Source: Aphidius gifuensis (lineage: Eukaryota; Arthropoda; Insecta; Hymenoptera; Braconidae). Taken from it: a stretch of DNA of 64,000 bases. The stretch covers positions 3,782,001 to 3,846,000 of the forward strand of contig NC_057791.1 of NCBI RefSeq assembly GCF_014905175.1. The letters run 5' to 3'. A program made the position numbers and the translations under genes. Below are positions 24,653 through 36,400 of the stretch, one piece after another. The number at the start of each line of letters is the position of its first letter. Positions within the stretch are counted from its first letter, which is position 1. Under the pieces are notes generated by a model. It did no database searches. It was not told the origin of the DNA and worked only from the letters and a program-made list of their open reading frames with translations.

Positions 24653-25504
24653 ATGTATTCAATAATTAAACTACCATTGCTAATATATTTATTAATTGAA
24701 TTGTGTTATGGAAAACCACCATCAAAAATAGTTGGTGGTGTAAATTCACAACCTGGTTCTGTACCATATATTGTATCATTAACTGTTTCCAAGACAAATC
24801 AACATATTTGTGGTGGTAGTTTAATTAGCCTACGACATGTTTTAACAGCAGCTCATTGTTTTGCTGATGTTAATGATGTTGAATCATTACGTAAAATAAT
24901 AATTCGTACAGGTTCAACAAATCATAAAAAAGATGGTGAAAATCATACTATTTTTAAATTATTAAAAAATGCTGATTTTACATCAGGATCAGAAAATAGA
25001 TGGAGAAATGATATTGCTGTTGTTGTTGTAAGTTGTATTACTCATTTAAATTCAATTATTAATTAATAATATCATCTAGATTAAATAATATTTATATTTT
25101 TTACAATAAAGCTAACCGATTCTATCAAACCAAATATATATCAAACACCAATTTCATTGCCAACTTCACTAACACCAGCAAGAGTAATTGGACAAGTAAG
25201 TGGCTGGGGTCAACTATCAAAAACCAGTGAATCTTCAATTATTTTACAAACACAATTTACAACAATAATATCTAATTCAGAGTGTAGTGCTAGAAGTTCT
25301 GCTCTTGTTCTTGACACTCAAATTTGTGGATACAATGCTATAGGAGCTGGTTTTTGTATGGGTGACAGTGGTGGACCACTTGTATACAATAATGAAATTG
25401 TTGGAATTGCATCATTTACAATTCCATGTGGTACTGGAATGCCAGATAAATATACAAGAGTTGATAAATATTTAGAATTTATTTATAAAGCTATGCAAAT
25501 GTAA
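24653..25504 (+). CDS. secreted chymotrypsin-like serine protease
   Basis: Exons 24653-25027 and 25112-25504, 255 residues, in phase. It opens with a signal peptide (MYSIIKLPLLIYLLIELCYG), a short pro-segment and the activation site KIVGGVNS. The catalytic triad is complete: His in LTAAHCF, Asp in NDIAVV, Ser in GDSGGPLV. The residue six before the active Ser is Gly (GAGFCMGDSGG), where trypsins have Asp, so chymotrypsin or elastase-like specificity is expected. Six cysteines fit three disulphides. No clip domain is present. Digestive, immune or venom roles are all possible and cannot be separated here. Its stop lies 29 bases from the stop of the convergent coiled-coil gene. Confidence 0.92.
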
Positions 25505-25533
25505 ATATTATTTTAAAATAATAATTATTATTA

Positions 25534-26608
25534 TTAATCAAAATCTTCAATATTAAATTCAGCTTGTTTTGTTACTTGGGTAACATTTGATGGAACACAA
25601 TTGATATTTTGTAAATTTTTACATATTTCATCTAATTTATCATCAATTTTTCTGTTATTAATTTTATCAGAAAATTCACGTAACTCTTGATTCATCTGTA
25701 ATTTATTGATACATTAATTTTATGAAAAAATTGTATTAAAATATATTTAATAAACTTACAAATGTGTCTGGTGTTTTTGAAGCTGAAAAATTTATTGGCG
25801 TCTGTGCTAATATTGCAATAGCTAATTTTTGTTTAATTTCTTCAAGCTCATTTTTATCTTGATTACATGATGTTAAAACTTGTTTACTAATATTTTCAAT
25901 TTTTCCATAAATATCTGTTACATTTTTAAATGAACATCTTAAATACTCTTGTTCTTTTTGTAATTTTTCAAGATTACTTAAAATAAAAATAACAATGATT
26001 ATAATTAGTTAAATTAACAATTATATAAATATATTCATTACCTTGACATTATTGATTGCAAATGTACCAATTGATTTCTCAATTCAATAACAGAATTTTC
26101 CATTGATTGATTGTGAATATTTTTTTCAGATAAATTAGCCTCAAGAATTTCAATTGTTTGTTGTAATTGTACATTTTCTGTTTTCATTATTTTAACTTGA
26201 TCAAGAAGATGTTGACGTTCAATTTTTGATGTTTGATAATTAATTTCAAGTCTAGCACGTTCTGATTGTCCTCTTATTTTTTCATTATCAAGTTGTGTTA
26301 TAACTTGTACAGTATTTTGAAGCTCTTGTTGTAATTTATTTGTTGTTCTTTTTTCATTTTCAAGTGATATTTGTAATTTACATACTAAATTTTGTGATTC
26401 TGTTAATTGTTCACGTGATTTATCCAATGCATTCTTTAAAAACAAATACAAAATTACATATCATTTTATTATGATAATATTATTGCTATTAATATATAGT
26501 AAATATACAAACACTTTTAAATTGCAGCTGTGCTAATACTTGACGTAATTTTGTTTCTAAATTAAAAATATCAGAATAATCTTCCAGACAATTTGACATG
26601 TTTTCCAT
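25534..26608 (-). CDS. coiled-coil protein, unrecognised
   Basis: Exons 26513-26608, 26042-26433, 25760-25976 and 25534-25695, in phase, 288 residues. Residues from about 30 to 165 form a long heptad-rich helix (ESQNLVCKLQISLENEKRTT, QLDNEKIRGQSERARLEINY) with many Gln, Glu and Lys. A shorter helical segment follows (LEEIKQKLAIAILAQTPINF), then an acidic tail ending EFNIEDFD. There is no signal peptide or membrane segment. It looks cytosolic and may be a centrosomal, spindle or meiotic structural protein, but I do not recognise the family. The start MENMSNC is the first ATG after an AT-rich non-coding stretch. Confidence 0.75.
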
Positions 26609-26824
26609 TTTTTATGATGTAAAATCACACTTAATAATAATAATAATAATAATAAATACTTAAATAAAAAACATTGGTTAAATATAAACCAATCAGAACA
26701 CAGTAAAAATTATTTGAGATAAAAAAAGCAAAAAATATATTTTTCAGTAAAATACAATAATTAAAAATTACAATAATATATACAATGATTTTTAAAAATA
26801 AAATTAAAAATTAAAAATTAATCA

Positions 26825-28264
26825 TCAATTGCTATCCATAAATTGGATATCCGATAAAAGTAAAACTGAGTTGGGTAATAATTTTGGTTGTGGACTTAAA
26901 ACAGTTATTGTTTGCTTATCAACATCAACTTTGGTCCTGAAAAATAAAAAAGAAATTTATATTAATTAAATGAATTAACAAATATAAAAATATATATTAA
27001 TTATTAATTGATAAAAAAACTTACACGCATACAAATCCAGCAACATTTGTTTGGACAACATCATCCTCTGGTGAATCAGCAAATGATACTGATAATAAAT
27101 GATGTAATAAATTTGGTCCTGGTGTAACAGCAACAAGTTTTGTTAAATTATCTTCAGCTTTCATACCAAGTGGCATACATGATGCTGGCAATACAGGTGC
27201 ACCAATTTTATATATTTTAGCATCAGACCATTTAATATCAATATTATGTGGATATAATGGTGTTTTAATACCATAAAAATATTCTCTAACTTTTTGATCT
27301 CTTGATTCAATTCTAAATTGTTGACTTCTTGATACAACACCACCACTTTTTGGTAAAAATACAACTTTAACAAATTCTGGCATATCTCTAACAAGTTCAT
27401 TATATAATCTTTCTTGATCAAGTACAAGTATTGCATCAACTTCAAGTGCTTGTGCAGCATGTGTTAATAATTTATAACCTTCACCATTTATCCAACCACA
27501 TGTATTTATAATAATACCAGATGCACGTGCTTTTTTATTACCTTGTAAACGTTCAGAACATACTTCAGCTAAACGTGATACAAGTAAATTATATAATGTT
27601 GTATTTGCACTTGGTGTTTTTTGACCATAATGAAATACAAGTGGTGCTTGTTGACTAAAACCTTCAACAATATTTGATGGTCTTTCAACAAGTAATGCAC
27701 TCATTGTTCCTGGTATTGCTATTTGTCCTTGTCCAACATCAAGATCAACAAATATTGGACGTCGTCCACCTGTACAGCATAATTTAATAATATTCTACTT
27801 AATGTTGATTTACCAACCACACCAACGACCATTGTTATTGGACCCTTAACATCATTTGATTTTTCAGCAGCTTCACGCATTCTTTCCATTGCTGCATGTA
27901 CATTCAAATATATACTCATTGGTGTTTCTTTTGCAATATATATAACATCTGGTTTACCAATTAAATCCAGTGTACAACCTTGCCATGAATATACAGCTAT
28001 TTTAGCACCAGATCCAAATTCATATTTTTTACCTTTTACTAATTCTGTACCAAAAACCTCGGCTTGTCCAGCTTTTAGCTATAAATAAATAATTAAACAA
28101 TAATTAATACATAAAATTTTATTAATAATTAAATATTTTAAATTTAAATAATTTTTTTTACTCACTTCTACAACAGTCTTTTCATTTTTACTCTCAATCT
28201 CAAAACGTAATTCACAATCTGGATCAAGTTTGTATTCTTTACTGGCAGATTTTTCTTCAGTCAT
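26825..28264 (-). CDS. CLP1: CLP1, polyribonucleotide 5'-hydroxyl kinase of pre-mRNA cleavage complex
   Basis: Exons 28166-28264, 27025-28078 and 26825-26936, about 421 residues once one lost base is allowed for. It matches CLP1 throughout: an N-terminal beta domain (YKLDPDCELRFEIE), then LVLDQERLYNEL, LPKSGGVVSRS, VREYFYGI, and a C-terminal LSPQPKLLPNSVLL. CLP1 is part of cleavage factor II for mRNA 3' ends and of the tRNA splicing complex. Two oddities: the Walker A loop reads VVGVVGKST where the family has GPTDVGKST, a net loss of two residues, and exon 2 is one base short near 27773, where NYAV is followed out of frame by GRRPIFVDLDVGQG. The rest is intact. The gene is probably functional with consensus errors, but the loop change is not a simple homopolymer slip. 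Confidence 0.9.
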
Positions 28265-29406
28265 TTTTTAAAAATTTATTTATTTAACTATAGTTTATAT
28301 TATATTAATTATAATAATTTGTGGTTTTTTTGTGTAATTGTTATTCCACTGACATGCAACTGACAACTGTCCAGTTTGTTATTGTAGAATGTCGACGATG
28401 TACGTAACCTAAAGACCTTAGGGTTTAGAGTTTAGAGTTTAGACTGGTTTAGACAAGCACCCGTATTTATTCACAGGGCCAAGAAGACTAGAGACCTCTG
28501 CTTCTTGCACAGGACATTACAATTTAGGGCTTTTTTCATCCACCAGTGGCGCTTGTGGAGCTTTTATATAGGTATTTTAAAATATTCTTGTATAACTTTC
28601 TATTTTTTTAACAATAAAAATAGTTTCAGATTTTTTAAAATTGTTGTTTTTAATTATTTCAATTAATTGCCAACAATTGCCAATTATTAGTAATAACTAT
28701 TATATACTAGTAATATGCATACAAAAGCTTTACAAGCGCCGCCAGTGGAGGAAAAAAGCCCTAAATTGGAATGGTTACGTTTACACTGCTGTTCTCTCTC
28801 TCTCTCTTTCTCTCTTTTTCTCTTTTTTTTTTTTGTCCAGAAACGCCATGACAGTTAAAAATATACCGCGAAATATTTAAAAAGAAAAAAAAAAAACCCA
28901 TTAAATAAAAAAACAATTCTAATTTAATTTTAATTATTATTTATATAATATATTTAAAAAAATAATTGAAAAAATTGAAAAATTGCTAATACTGATAATT
29001 TAAAATTCCTGTGTTAAAAGTAGTCAAAATTAGTCTAGGCTAAGTTCTAATTTATCTCATTATTATCATTATTGCCGAATATTAAGCGTCACCATTTTAG
29101 GAACCGTTATTTTAGATGATAACAATAATATCAAAATATCAAATAATATTATTAATCTGTAAATTTGGGTGTGTACTGTGTCACGGTGTCATCGTCATGA
29201 TGCGTCATTAATAATTACTCATTGGTAAACAAAGCTTGTGTAACGAATTGAGTTTGTCATCTTATTGATTTCGATTTTTAATTATAAAAAAATAAAAGGT
29301 AAATAAAAAATTTAACTTAATAAAATATTTATAAATAAGCATTTAATTAATTGAAAATTAATATATTTATCAGGCATTGTGTGACGTGATCGTCAACAAC
29401 ACTACA
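28265..29406. other. CLP1 promoter, inverted-repeat element and 5' UTR of the next gene
   Basis: Contains a less AT-rich CLP1 upstream region (28380-28520, with three TTTAGAG-type units at about 28421-28443), then an inverted-repeat element at about 28520-28769, a CT microsatellite at about 28792-28826, and a probable 5' UTR intron of the following gene (AAAAG|GTAAAT at about 29298, TTTATCAG at 29373). No coding frame. Confidence 0.5.
28520..28769. repeat. 250-bp element with ~36-bp inverted ends
   Basis: The left end reads CAATTTAGGGCTTTTTTCAT and continues with CCACCAGTGGCGCTTGT. The right end, reverse complemented, starts CAATTTAGGGCTTTTTTCCT and continues CCACTGGCGGCGCTTGT. The ends differ by a few bases. 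Between them lies about 150 bases (28562-28710) that are also present at about 33123-33240 and 37322-37455 downstream of the two large genes. I see no clear target-site duplication. It may be a MITE-like element or a palindrome left by rearrangement. Confidence 0.55.
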
Positions 29407-32400
29407 ATGTACGAAATGGATTCACCATATCTCAAGGCGATCCAACAAATACCAGGCAAGACACCTGGTGAAAAATATCAAGCACTTAATTGCATTGCCA
29501 AGAAACTCATTAATGATACAATGGATATTGATGATAATGGTATAAAAAATGTAGAGGTTAAAAGTTCAGCTGAACTTCCAGAGTGTCTTGTACCAATTGT
29601 TAGTCTTGAGGTGGCTAAAATTCTTCACCAACCTGATGGTATTTTGGCTGGACTGAAATCTGATGATGCCCTCATCAATGATCGTGCACTCAAAGTCAAG
29701 TGGTTCTTTGATGGCAGTAACAAGGACATTACCAATAGCCAATATTTCAAGAATCATGTATTTCCTTATGTCTCATTGACTGTTCGCATTAAAATTATCA
29801 GGAACTTGGGAAAATATTTAATGTTGTCGAATAAACAAAGTGTTGCTGAAGAATTTTACAATGAATTAAAAGAGCAGTATGATGAAAAAACAGTTAGACC
29901 TCTTGGTTTTGCTTGTGGAGAAAGCTTTTTTCGTAAAATCACCAGTGAATGGAACGAATCACTCAGTATTAGTGAGCTTGAAATTATTTATCCTCGTTTT
30001 CCAACTTATGTTATTGAATTATTGAAAAATAAACCATTTAAATACATTAAATTTTTACCAAAGTTACTTAAAAATCATGCTGACAGTTTTGTTGATATTA
30101 TCAAAACAATGAAAGGCTATTTATCAATTGATCTGACAAACAAAAAATCAGAATTTTTATTTAAAAATCAACGTAGTGCTTTATTAGAAAATGCAAAGTT
30201 ATTTATAGATATTATGAGCATTGAACAAATAACAAAAAAGCTAACTAAATTGGAATTTAAACAATTTTATAAACAACTATTTCCTGAAAAATATGAAGAA
30301 TTTTCTTTTAACACATTCTATGAATATTTAAAATACTATCCAGAAGAAGAAAAATTAAATCTTATGCTGTCAACATTTGAGGATCTTTATGGAAAAAATT
30401 TATTGGATTGTGATGATTTTATAACACCTCAACTGTTACGTTTATTAAAACCTGAGCAAAGAATTAAAATTGCAAGAAGAAAATTAGAAAAAACAGATAA
30501 ATCATTTGAACCAAGTGATATTGAATGTGCATGGGTATGCTACTTGCCAACAGATGAATCAATTCCAATAATTACTGAAAAAATATCAAAAACATCAGAT
30601 AGTACTGTACGTGGTCAAAATTTACAAAAATTAATGTACACATGTAGTGTCAACAAAGATCATGATGCTCTTCTTAAGGTATTGGAATATCTATTCATGC
30701 GACACAAAAATGAAGAATATTATATAATTCCAAGGCTTTTACAAAGACTAAGTGATGATTTTGATGTTAAAAATTTGCCAAAAGAGCATTTAATTGTTGT
30801 TGATAAATTTTTAAAATATTTAAACATCAAAGAAAAACTTAAGCTACGTCCAGAAGTAAGTTCAGTTTTAATTTGTGATTTAATTTACTCACAATTAAAA
30901 CGTAATGAAGATATCAGTGAATATATTAAGCTTTACATTGAGATTAATAATTCAGAAAGATTAAATATTCTTCATGATTACCCGGAATATGAAAGAAAAT
31001 GCTTGATTGAATTTATAACACAATTATGCATGGAAGATGAGCTTGATAAATCACCATCAACAATTAATAGTATGTTGAGAAGTATGTATGATTTCAATAA
31101 AAGAAATGCCAAGTCTAAAATTCAGCTGGAAAAATTGAGCATAAGAAATTATCCAACATTGTTTGAAGCTGTTAAATCAATTGTAACACGAAAAACTGAT
31201 GGAAGTTTTGCTTGGGAAAAAAATCTAGTTGATATGTATTTAAGACAAGGAGAAAATGATCTTTATCTTGCCTGGTTTGATCAAACAAAAACACCTGAAA
31301 AAATTGAATTTAATGATTCAAATGTCATTAAATTATTGCAAAACCACAAAAATTATACAAAAATTGGAATGGATATTTTGATGAATGTAAAAAATAAAAT
31401 TAAAAGACATAATCTTGCTCGTCGTTTTCTTAGTTATGCTAGATGGCATCAAGATTTACCAATAATATTTGCAAATAAATGTCTTAAAGAGCTGGAAAAT
31501 AAAGAAAATACTGATGTTTATAAAAATCTTTATGTTCTTGCTGTCTTATATGATGGTTCATCATATGAAAAATTATTTACATCATTTATACCAGAATCAA
31601 AAATACTTGATTTAAAAGACAACAAAACAAAAGAAGAATATACATTTAATTGTTCAATATTATGGTCATTGAATATTGTCAATCCACCAGTATCATTTTC
31701 ACCAATTCTTCAATTTTGTGAAGGTGATTATGTTCACAAAGCTATCAATACTTTAAACAATGTTGGTCGTCGTGTTCCTGTTGATAAAGTTACATCATTT
31801 TCCAAGACTCTTGTAAATAAAAAAGTATCTGTTAAAAAACATGGTATCAGATTATTCTGTGAAGTAGCCAGTTATGATCAAATTCAAGAGATGATGATGT
31901 ATCTCTGGGATAAAGAAAAACATATATCAATTCGTCAAGTTTTGTATCAATTTATATCTAAATTATTTACTGATGCACCATCTTCACAAAGCTGGAGCTT
32001 GATACAAAAATGTATCACTGATGTCAAGCTTGAAGATTATTATTTTGATAATATATTTGAAGTAAATAAAGTCTCTGTTAATTTTGTTGAACGTTATGTT
32101 TCACTGTTGCTTGAGACAATTGAAAGAATGGAAAAAACAGACAATGAATTTGTCAACAAAAGTCAAGGATATGTAACTGGTATTTTGAGCTATTGTTCAT
32201 CTTTATCAGAAGAATTCCATCAACATATATTGAAAAATCATTTTGCTAATTTTTCAAGACCAGATTACTCTTTATGTGTTAGTATTCATAATTATGTAAT
32301 CAGTCAATATCTTGGTGAGGCAAATGACAAGCTCGAGTCAAGATTAAACTTTTTAACTGATTTAATTTTAAATGCTGTTAAGGCATACTGGAATGTTCAT

Positions 32401-32985
32401 TTTAATTATGATCCAAATGCATATCCAGTCAACTTGTGGGTTTGCATATTAATAAAAAATATTAATTGTTGTATACAACAAGATGTTAAAGTAAAAACTG
32501 CCAAGGTCGTGCTTGATACCTTGTTGACAGTTTTAAAACCAGAACAACTTGGAACTTCATACTTGATTTTGATCTACATTGGTGTATTTGATGATGAAGA
32601 AAAATACTCGACTGATGAAATATCCAAAAAGCTTGTCCAGCTTATTCCATCATTGGTTGAAATTTATTCCAGTGAGCTAATGCCTACAATTGTTCGACAC
32701 TTTAAAAATCATATGAAAAATGTGTCTCTCAATAAATTAGATATTATTGAGAAACTTATTTTAAATGATGATAAAAATATTCTACTCTTTGCAAGTACAC
32801 TATTATTTGAATCGTCTGGTTACGATGAAAATGATCAATATTTTAAAATTATTGATACATTAAAAATGAGTAAGCATCCAGCTATCGTAATTCCCATTAT
32901 TGATAAATTCAATAATAAATATCCAGCTAAAAAAATCAACAAGTCTCAGGAAGAAGTTTTATCATCAGAGGAAGAAACAGATTAA
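29407..32985 (+). CDS. large uncharacterised protein, copy 1
   Basis: One coding exon from ATG at 29407 (MYEMDSPYLK) or 29416, about 1192 residues with no interruption. A 5' UTR intron (29298-29373) appears to precede it. The protein is almost wholly helical in character, with Lys, Glu, Leu and Ile-rich segments spaced like an alpha-solenoid (HEAT-type), but no named domain is certain. Recognisable blocks are AIQQIPGKTPGEKYQALNCI, LKVKWFFDGSNKDITNSQYF, LLRLLKPEQRIKIARRKLEK and NVGRRVPVDKVTSFSKTLVN. There is no signal peptide or membrane helix. It ends with an acidic tail (LSSEEETD). A near-identical copy follows at 33464. The function is unknown to me. Confidence 0.85.
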   Translation: MYEMDSPYLKAIQQIPGKTPGEKYQALNCIAKKLINDTMDIDDNGIKNVEVKSSAELPECLVPIVSLEVAKILHQPDGILAGLKSDDALINDRALKVKWFFDGSNKDITNSQYFKNHVFPYVSLTVRIKIIRNLGKYLMLSNKQSVAEEFYNELKEQYDEKTVRPLGFACGESFFRKITSEWNESLSISELEIIYPRFPTYVIELLKNKPFKYIKFLPKLLKNHADSFVDIIKTMKGYLSIDLTNKKSEFLFKNQRSALLENAKLFIDIMSIEQITKKLTKLEFKQFYKQLFPEKYEEFSFNTFYEYLKYYPEEEKLNLMLSTFEDLYGKNLLDCDDFITPQLLRLLKPEQRIKIARRKLEKTDKSFEPSDIECAWVCYLPTDESIPIITEKISKTSDSTVRGQNLQKLMYTCSVNKDHDALLKVLEYLFMRHKNEEYYIIPRLLQRLSDDFDVKNLPKEHLIVVDKFLKYLNIKEKLKLRPEVSSVLICDLIYSQLKRNEDISEYIKLYIEINNSERLNILHDYPEYERKCLIEFITQLCMEDELDKSPSTINSMLRSMYDFNKRNAKSKIQLEKLSIRNYPTLFEAVKSIVTRKTDGSFAWEKNLVDMYLRQGENDLYLAWFDQTKTPEKIEFNDSNVIKLLQNHKNYTKIGMDILMNVKNKIKRHNLARRFLSYARWHQDLPIIFANKCLKELENKENTDVYKNLYVLAVLYDGSSYEKLFTSFIPESKILDLKDNKTKEEYTFNCSILWSLNIVNPPVSFSPILQFCEGDYVHKAINTLNNVGRRVPVDKVTSFSKTLVNKKVSVKKHGIRLFCEVASYDQIQEMMMYLWDKEKHISIRQVLYQFISKLFTDAPSSQSWSLIQKCITDVKLEDYYFDNIFEVNKVSVNFVERYVSLLLETIERMEKTDNEFVNKSQGYVTGILSYCSSLSEEFHQHILKNHFANFSRPDYSLCVSIHNYVISQYLGEANDKLESRLNFLTDLILNAVKAYWNVHFNYDPNAYPVNLWVCILIKNINCCIQQDVKVKTAKVVLDTLLTVLKPEQLGTSYLILIYIGVFDDEEKYSTDEISKKLVQLIPSLVEIYSSELMPTIVRHFKNHMKNVSLNKLDIIEKLILNDDKNILLFASTLLFESSGYDENDQYFKIIDTLKMSKHPAIVIPIIDKFNNKYPAKKINKSQEEVLSSEEETD

Positions 32986-33463
32986 ATGATTAAAAATTAT
33001 CATTGTAACAACTCCTGTCAACTCAACCAGTTTTAAGTAAATAATAATATATTATGGAAACCCAATTACAAATTGATTTTTGTATAATGTTTTTACAAAT
33101 TAAAATTTTATTCTCTACAGATTTTATATATTTAAAATACTCTTGTAACTTTTTATTTTTTTAACAATAAAAATAGTTTCAGATTTTTTAAAATTGTTGT
33201 TTTTAATTATTTCAATTAATTGCCAATTATTATTTATTATTAACAATTAATTAATGATAATAATTATTATTTATTTATATGAGTAGGTAAAAAAGAAATT
33301 TTACTTAACCTCAGAGCCAAGTCATTATATATGTAGTTAATAATAATTTAAACCATTTTCCCTTCAAACGTATTTTTTTTTTTTGATAACAACAGTCAAC
33401 AAATATTGTCAAAGCATGTTTTAATTATTGTTAAATAGTTAAATACATATTATAAAGTGAACA
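32986..33463. other. duplicated 3' flank and rod-type promoter (upstream of the chimera)
   Basis: The 3' flank of copy 1 and the promoter that drives copy 2. It matches the interval 37154-37691 along most of its length (TTTTTAACAATAAAAATAGT at about 33157, CCATTTTCCCTTCAA at about 33353, TAAATACATATTATAAAGTG at about 33440). Relative to 37154-37691 it lacks about 38 bases (AGATGCACCACATC... at 37589-37637). Confidence 0.75.
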
Positions 33464-36400
33464 ATGGCAATGTGGACAAAAGTATTATCTGGTTTTGATT
33501 CCGAAGATGAAACAGTTAATATTGGTGCTAGAACTGTTGCTGAAAATGATGGAGCAATTTATGAAGCATGTACTCGTGCAACAATACAACCAGACAATAA
33601 AAATGATATAATGGATTCACCATATCTCAAGGCGATCCAACAAATACCAGGCAAGACACCTGGTGAAAAATATCAAGCACTTAATTGCATTGCCAAGAAA
33701 CTCATTGATGATACAATGGATATTGATGATAATGGTATAAAAAATGTAGAGGTTAAAAGTTCAGCTGAACTTCCAGGGTGTCTTGTGCCAATTGTTAGTC
33801 TTGAGGTAGCTAAAATTCTTCACCAACCTGATAGTATTTTGGCTGGACTGAAATCTGATGATGCCCTCATCAATGATCGTGCACTCAAAGTCAGGTGGTT
33901 CTTTGATGGCAGTAACAAGGACATTACCAATAGCCAATATTTCAAGAATCATGTATTTCCTTATGTCTCATTGACTGTTCGCATTAAAATTATCAGAAAC
34001 TTGGGAAAATATTTAATGTTGTCGAATAAACAAAGTATTGCTGAAGAATTTTACAATGAATTAAAAGAGCAGTATGATGAAAAAACAGTTAGACCCCTTT
34101 GTTTTGCTTGTGGAGAAAGCTTCATTCGTAAAATCACCAGTGAATGGAACGAATCACTCAGTGTTAGTGAGCTTGAAATTATTTATCCTCGTTTTCCAAA
34201 TTATGTTATTGAATTATTGAAAAATAAACCATTGAAATACATTAAATTTTTACCCAAGTTACTTAAAAATCATGCTGATAGTTTTGTTGATATTATCAAA
34301 ATAAAGAAAGGCTATTCATCAATTAAGCTGACAAACAAAAAAGCAGAATTTTTATTTAAAAATCAACGTAATGCATTATTAGAAAATGCAAAGTTATTTA
34401 TAGATATTATAAGCATTAAACAAATAACAAAAAAGCTAACTAAATTAGAATTTAATCAATTTTATAAACAATTATTTCCTGAAAAATATGAAGAATTTTC
34501 TTTCAACACATTCTATGAATACTTAGAAGAATACTATCCAGAAGAAGAAAAATTAAATCTTATGCTGTCAACATTTGAGGATCTTTATGGAAAAAGTTTA
34601 TTGGATTGTGATGATTTAATAACACCTCAATTGTTACGTTTATTAAAACCTGAGCAAAGAATTAAAATTGCAAGAAGAAAATTAGAAAAAACATATAAAT
34701 CATTTGAACGAGGTGATATTGAATGTGCATGGGTATGCTACTTGCCAACAAATGAATCAATTCCAATAATCAATGAAAAAATATCAAAAACATCAGAAGG
34801 TACTGAACGTGGTGAAAATTTACAAAAATTATTGTACACATGTAGTGTCAACAAAGATCATGATGCTCTTCTTAAGGTGTTGGAATATCTATTCAGTCGA
34901 CATAAAAATGAAGAATATTATATAATTCCAAAGCTTTTTGAAAGACTAAGGGATTATTTTGATGTTAAAAATTTGCCAAAAGAACATTTAATTGTTCTTG
35001 ATAAATTTGTAAAATATTTAAACATCAAAAAAAAGCTCAAGATACGTCGAGAAGTAAGTTTAGTTTTAATTAGTGATTTAATTTACACACAATTAAAAAA
35101 TAATGAAGATATTAGTGAATATATTAAGCTTTACATTGAGATTAATGATTCAGGAAAATTAAATATTCTTCATGATTACCCGGAATATGAAAGAAAATGC
35201 TTAACTGAATTTATAACACGACTATGCATGTATGATGAGCTTGATAAATCACCATTAAGAATCAGTAGTATGTTGAAAAGTATGTACGATTTCAATGAAA
35301 GAAATGCCAAGGCTAAAATTCAGCTAGAAAAATTAAGTATAAAAAATTATCCAACATTGTTTGAAGCTGTTAAATCAATTGTAACACGAAAAACTTATGA
35401 AAATTACGATTGGAATAAACAACGAGTTGATATGTATTTAAGTCAAGGAGAAAATGATCTTTATCTTGCCTGGTTTGATCAAACAAAAATACCTAAAACA
35501 ATTGAATTTAATAATTCAAATGTCATTAAATTATTGCAAAAAACACCAGAAAAAATTCTACAAAATTGGAATGGATATCTTGATAAATGTAAAAATAAAA
35601 TTATAAGACATAATCTTGCTCGTCGTTTTCTTAGTTATGTTAGATGGCATCAAGATTTACCAATAATATTTGCAAATAAATGTCTTAAAGAGCTGGAAAA
35701 TAAAGAAAATACTGATGTTTCTAAAAATCTTTATGTTCTTGCTGTCTTATATGATGGTTCATCATATGAAAAATTATTTACATCATTTATACCAGAATCA
35801 AAAATACTTGATTTAAAAGACAGCAAAACAAAAGAAGAATATACATTTAATTGTTCACTATTATGGTCATTGAATATTGTCAATCCACCAGTATCATTTT
35901 CACCAATTCTTCAATTTTGTGAAGGTGATTATGTTCACAAAGCTATCAATACTTTAAACAATGTTGGTCGTCGTGTTCCTGTTGATAAAGTTACAACATT
36001 TTCCAAGACTCTTGTAAATAAAAAAGTATCTGTTAAAAAACATGGTATCAGATTATTCTGTGAGGTAGCCAGTTATGATCAAATTCAAGAGATGATGATG
36101 TATCTCTGGGATAAAGAAAAACATATATCAATTCGTCAAGTTTTGTATCAATTTATATCCAAATTATTTAGTGATGTACCATCATCACAAAGCTGGAACT
36201 TGATACAAAAATGTATCACTGATGTCAAGCTTGAAGATTATTATTTTGATAATATATTTGAAGTAAATAAAGTCTCTGTTAAATTTGTTGAACGTTATGT
36301 TTTACTATTGCTTGAGACAATTAAAAGAATGGAAAAAACAGACAAAGAATTTGTCAACGACAAAAGTAAAAGATATGTATATCGTACTTTGCGCTATTGT

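Noticed and set aside
28405..28450. TTTAGGG/TTTAGAG repeats resembling telomere repeats
   Set aside because: Only three imperfect units beside a promoter; too few for an interstitial telomere.
29377..29406. Upstream extension of copy 1 starting with TTG
   Set aside because: A TTTATCAG acceptor lies at 29373 and the first ATG is at 29407; the upstream codons are probably 5' UTR.
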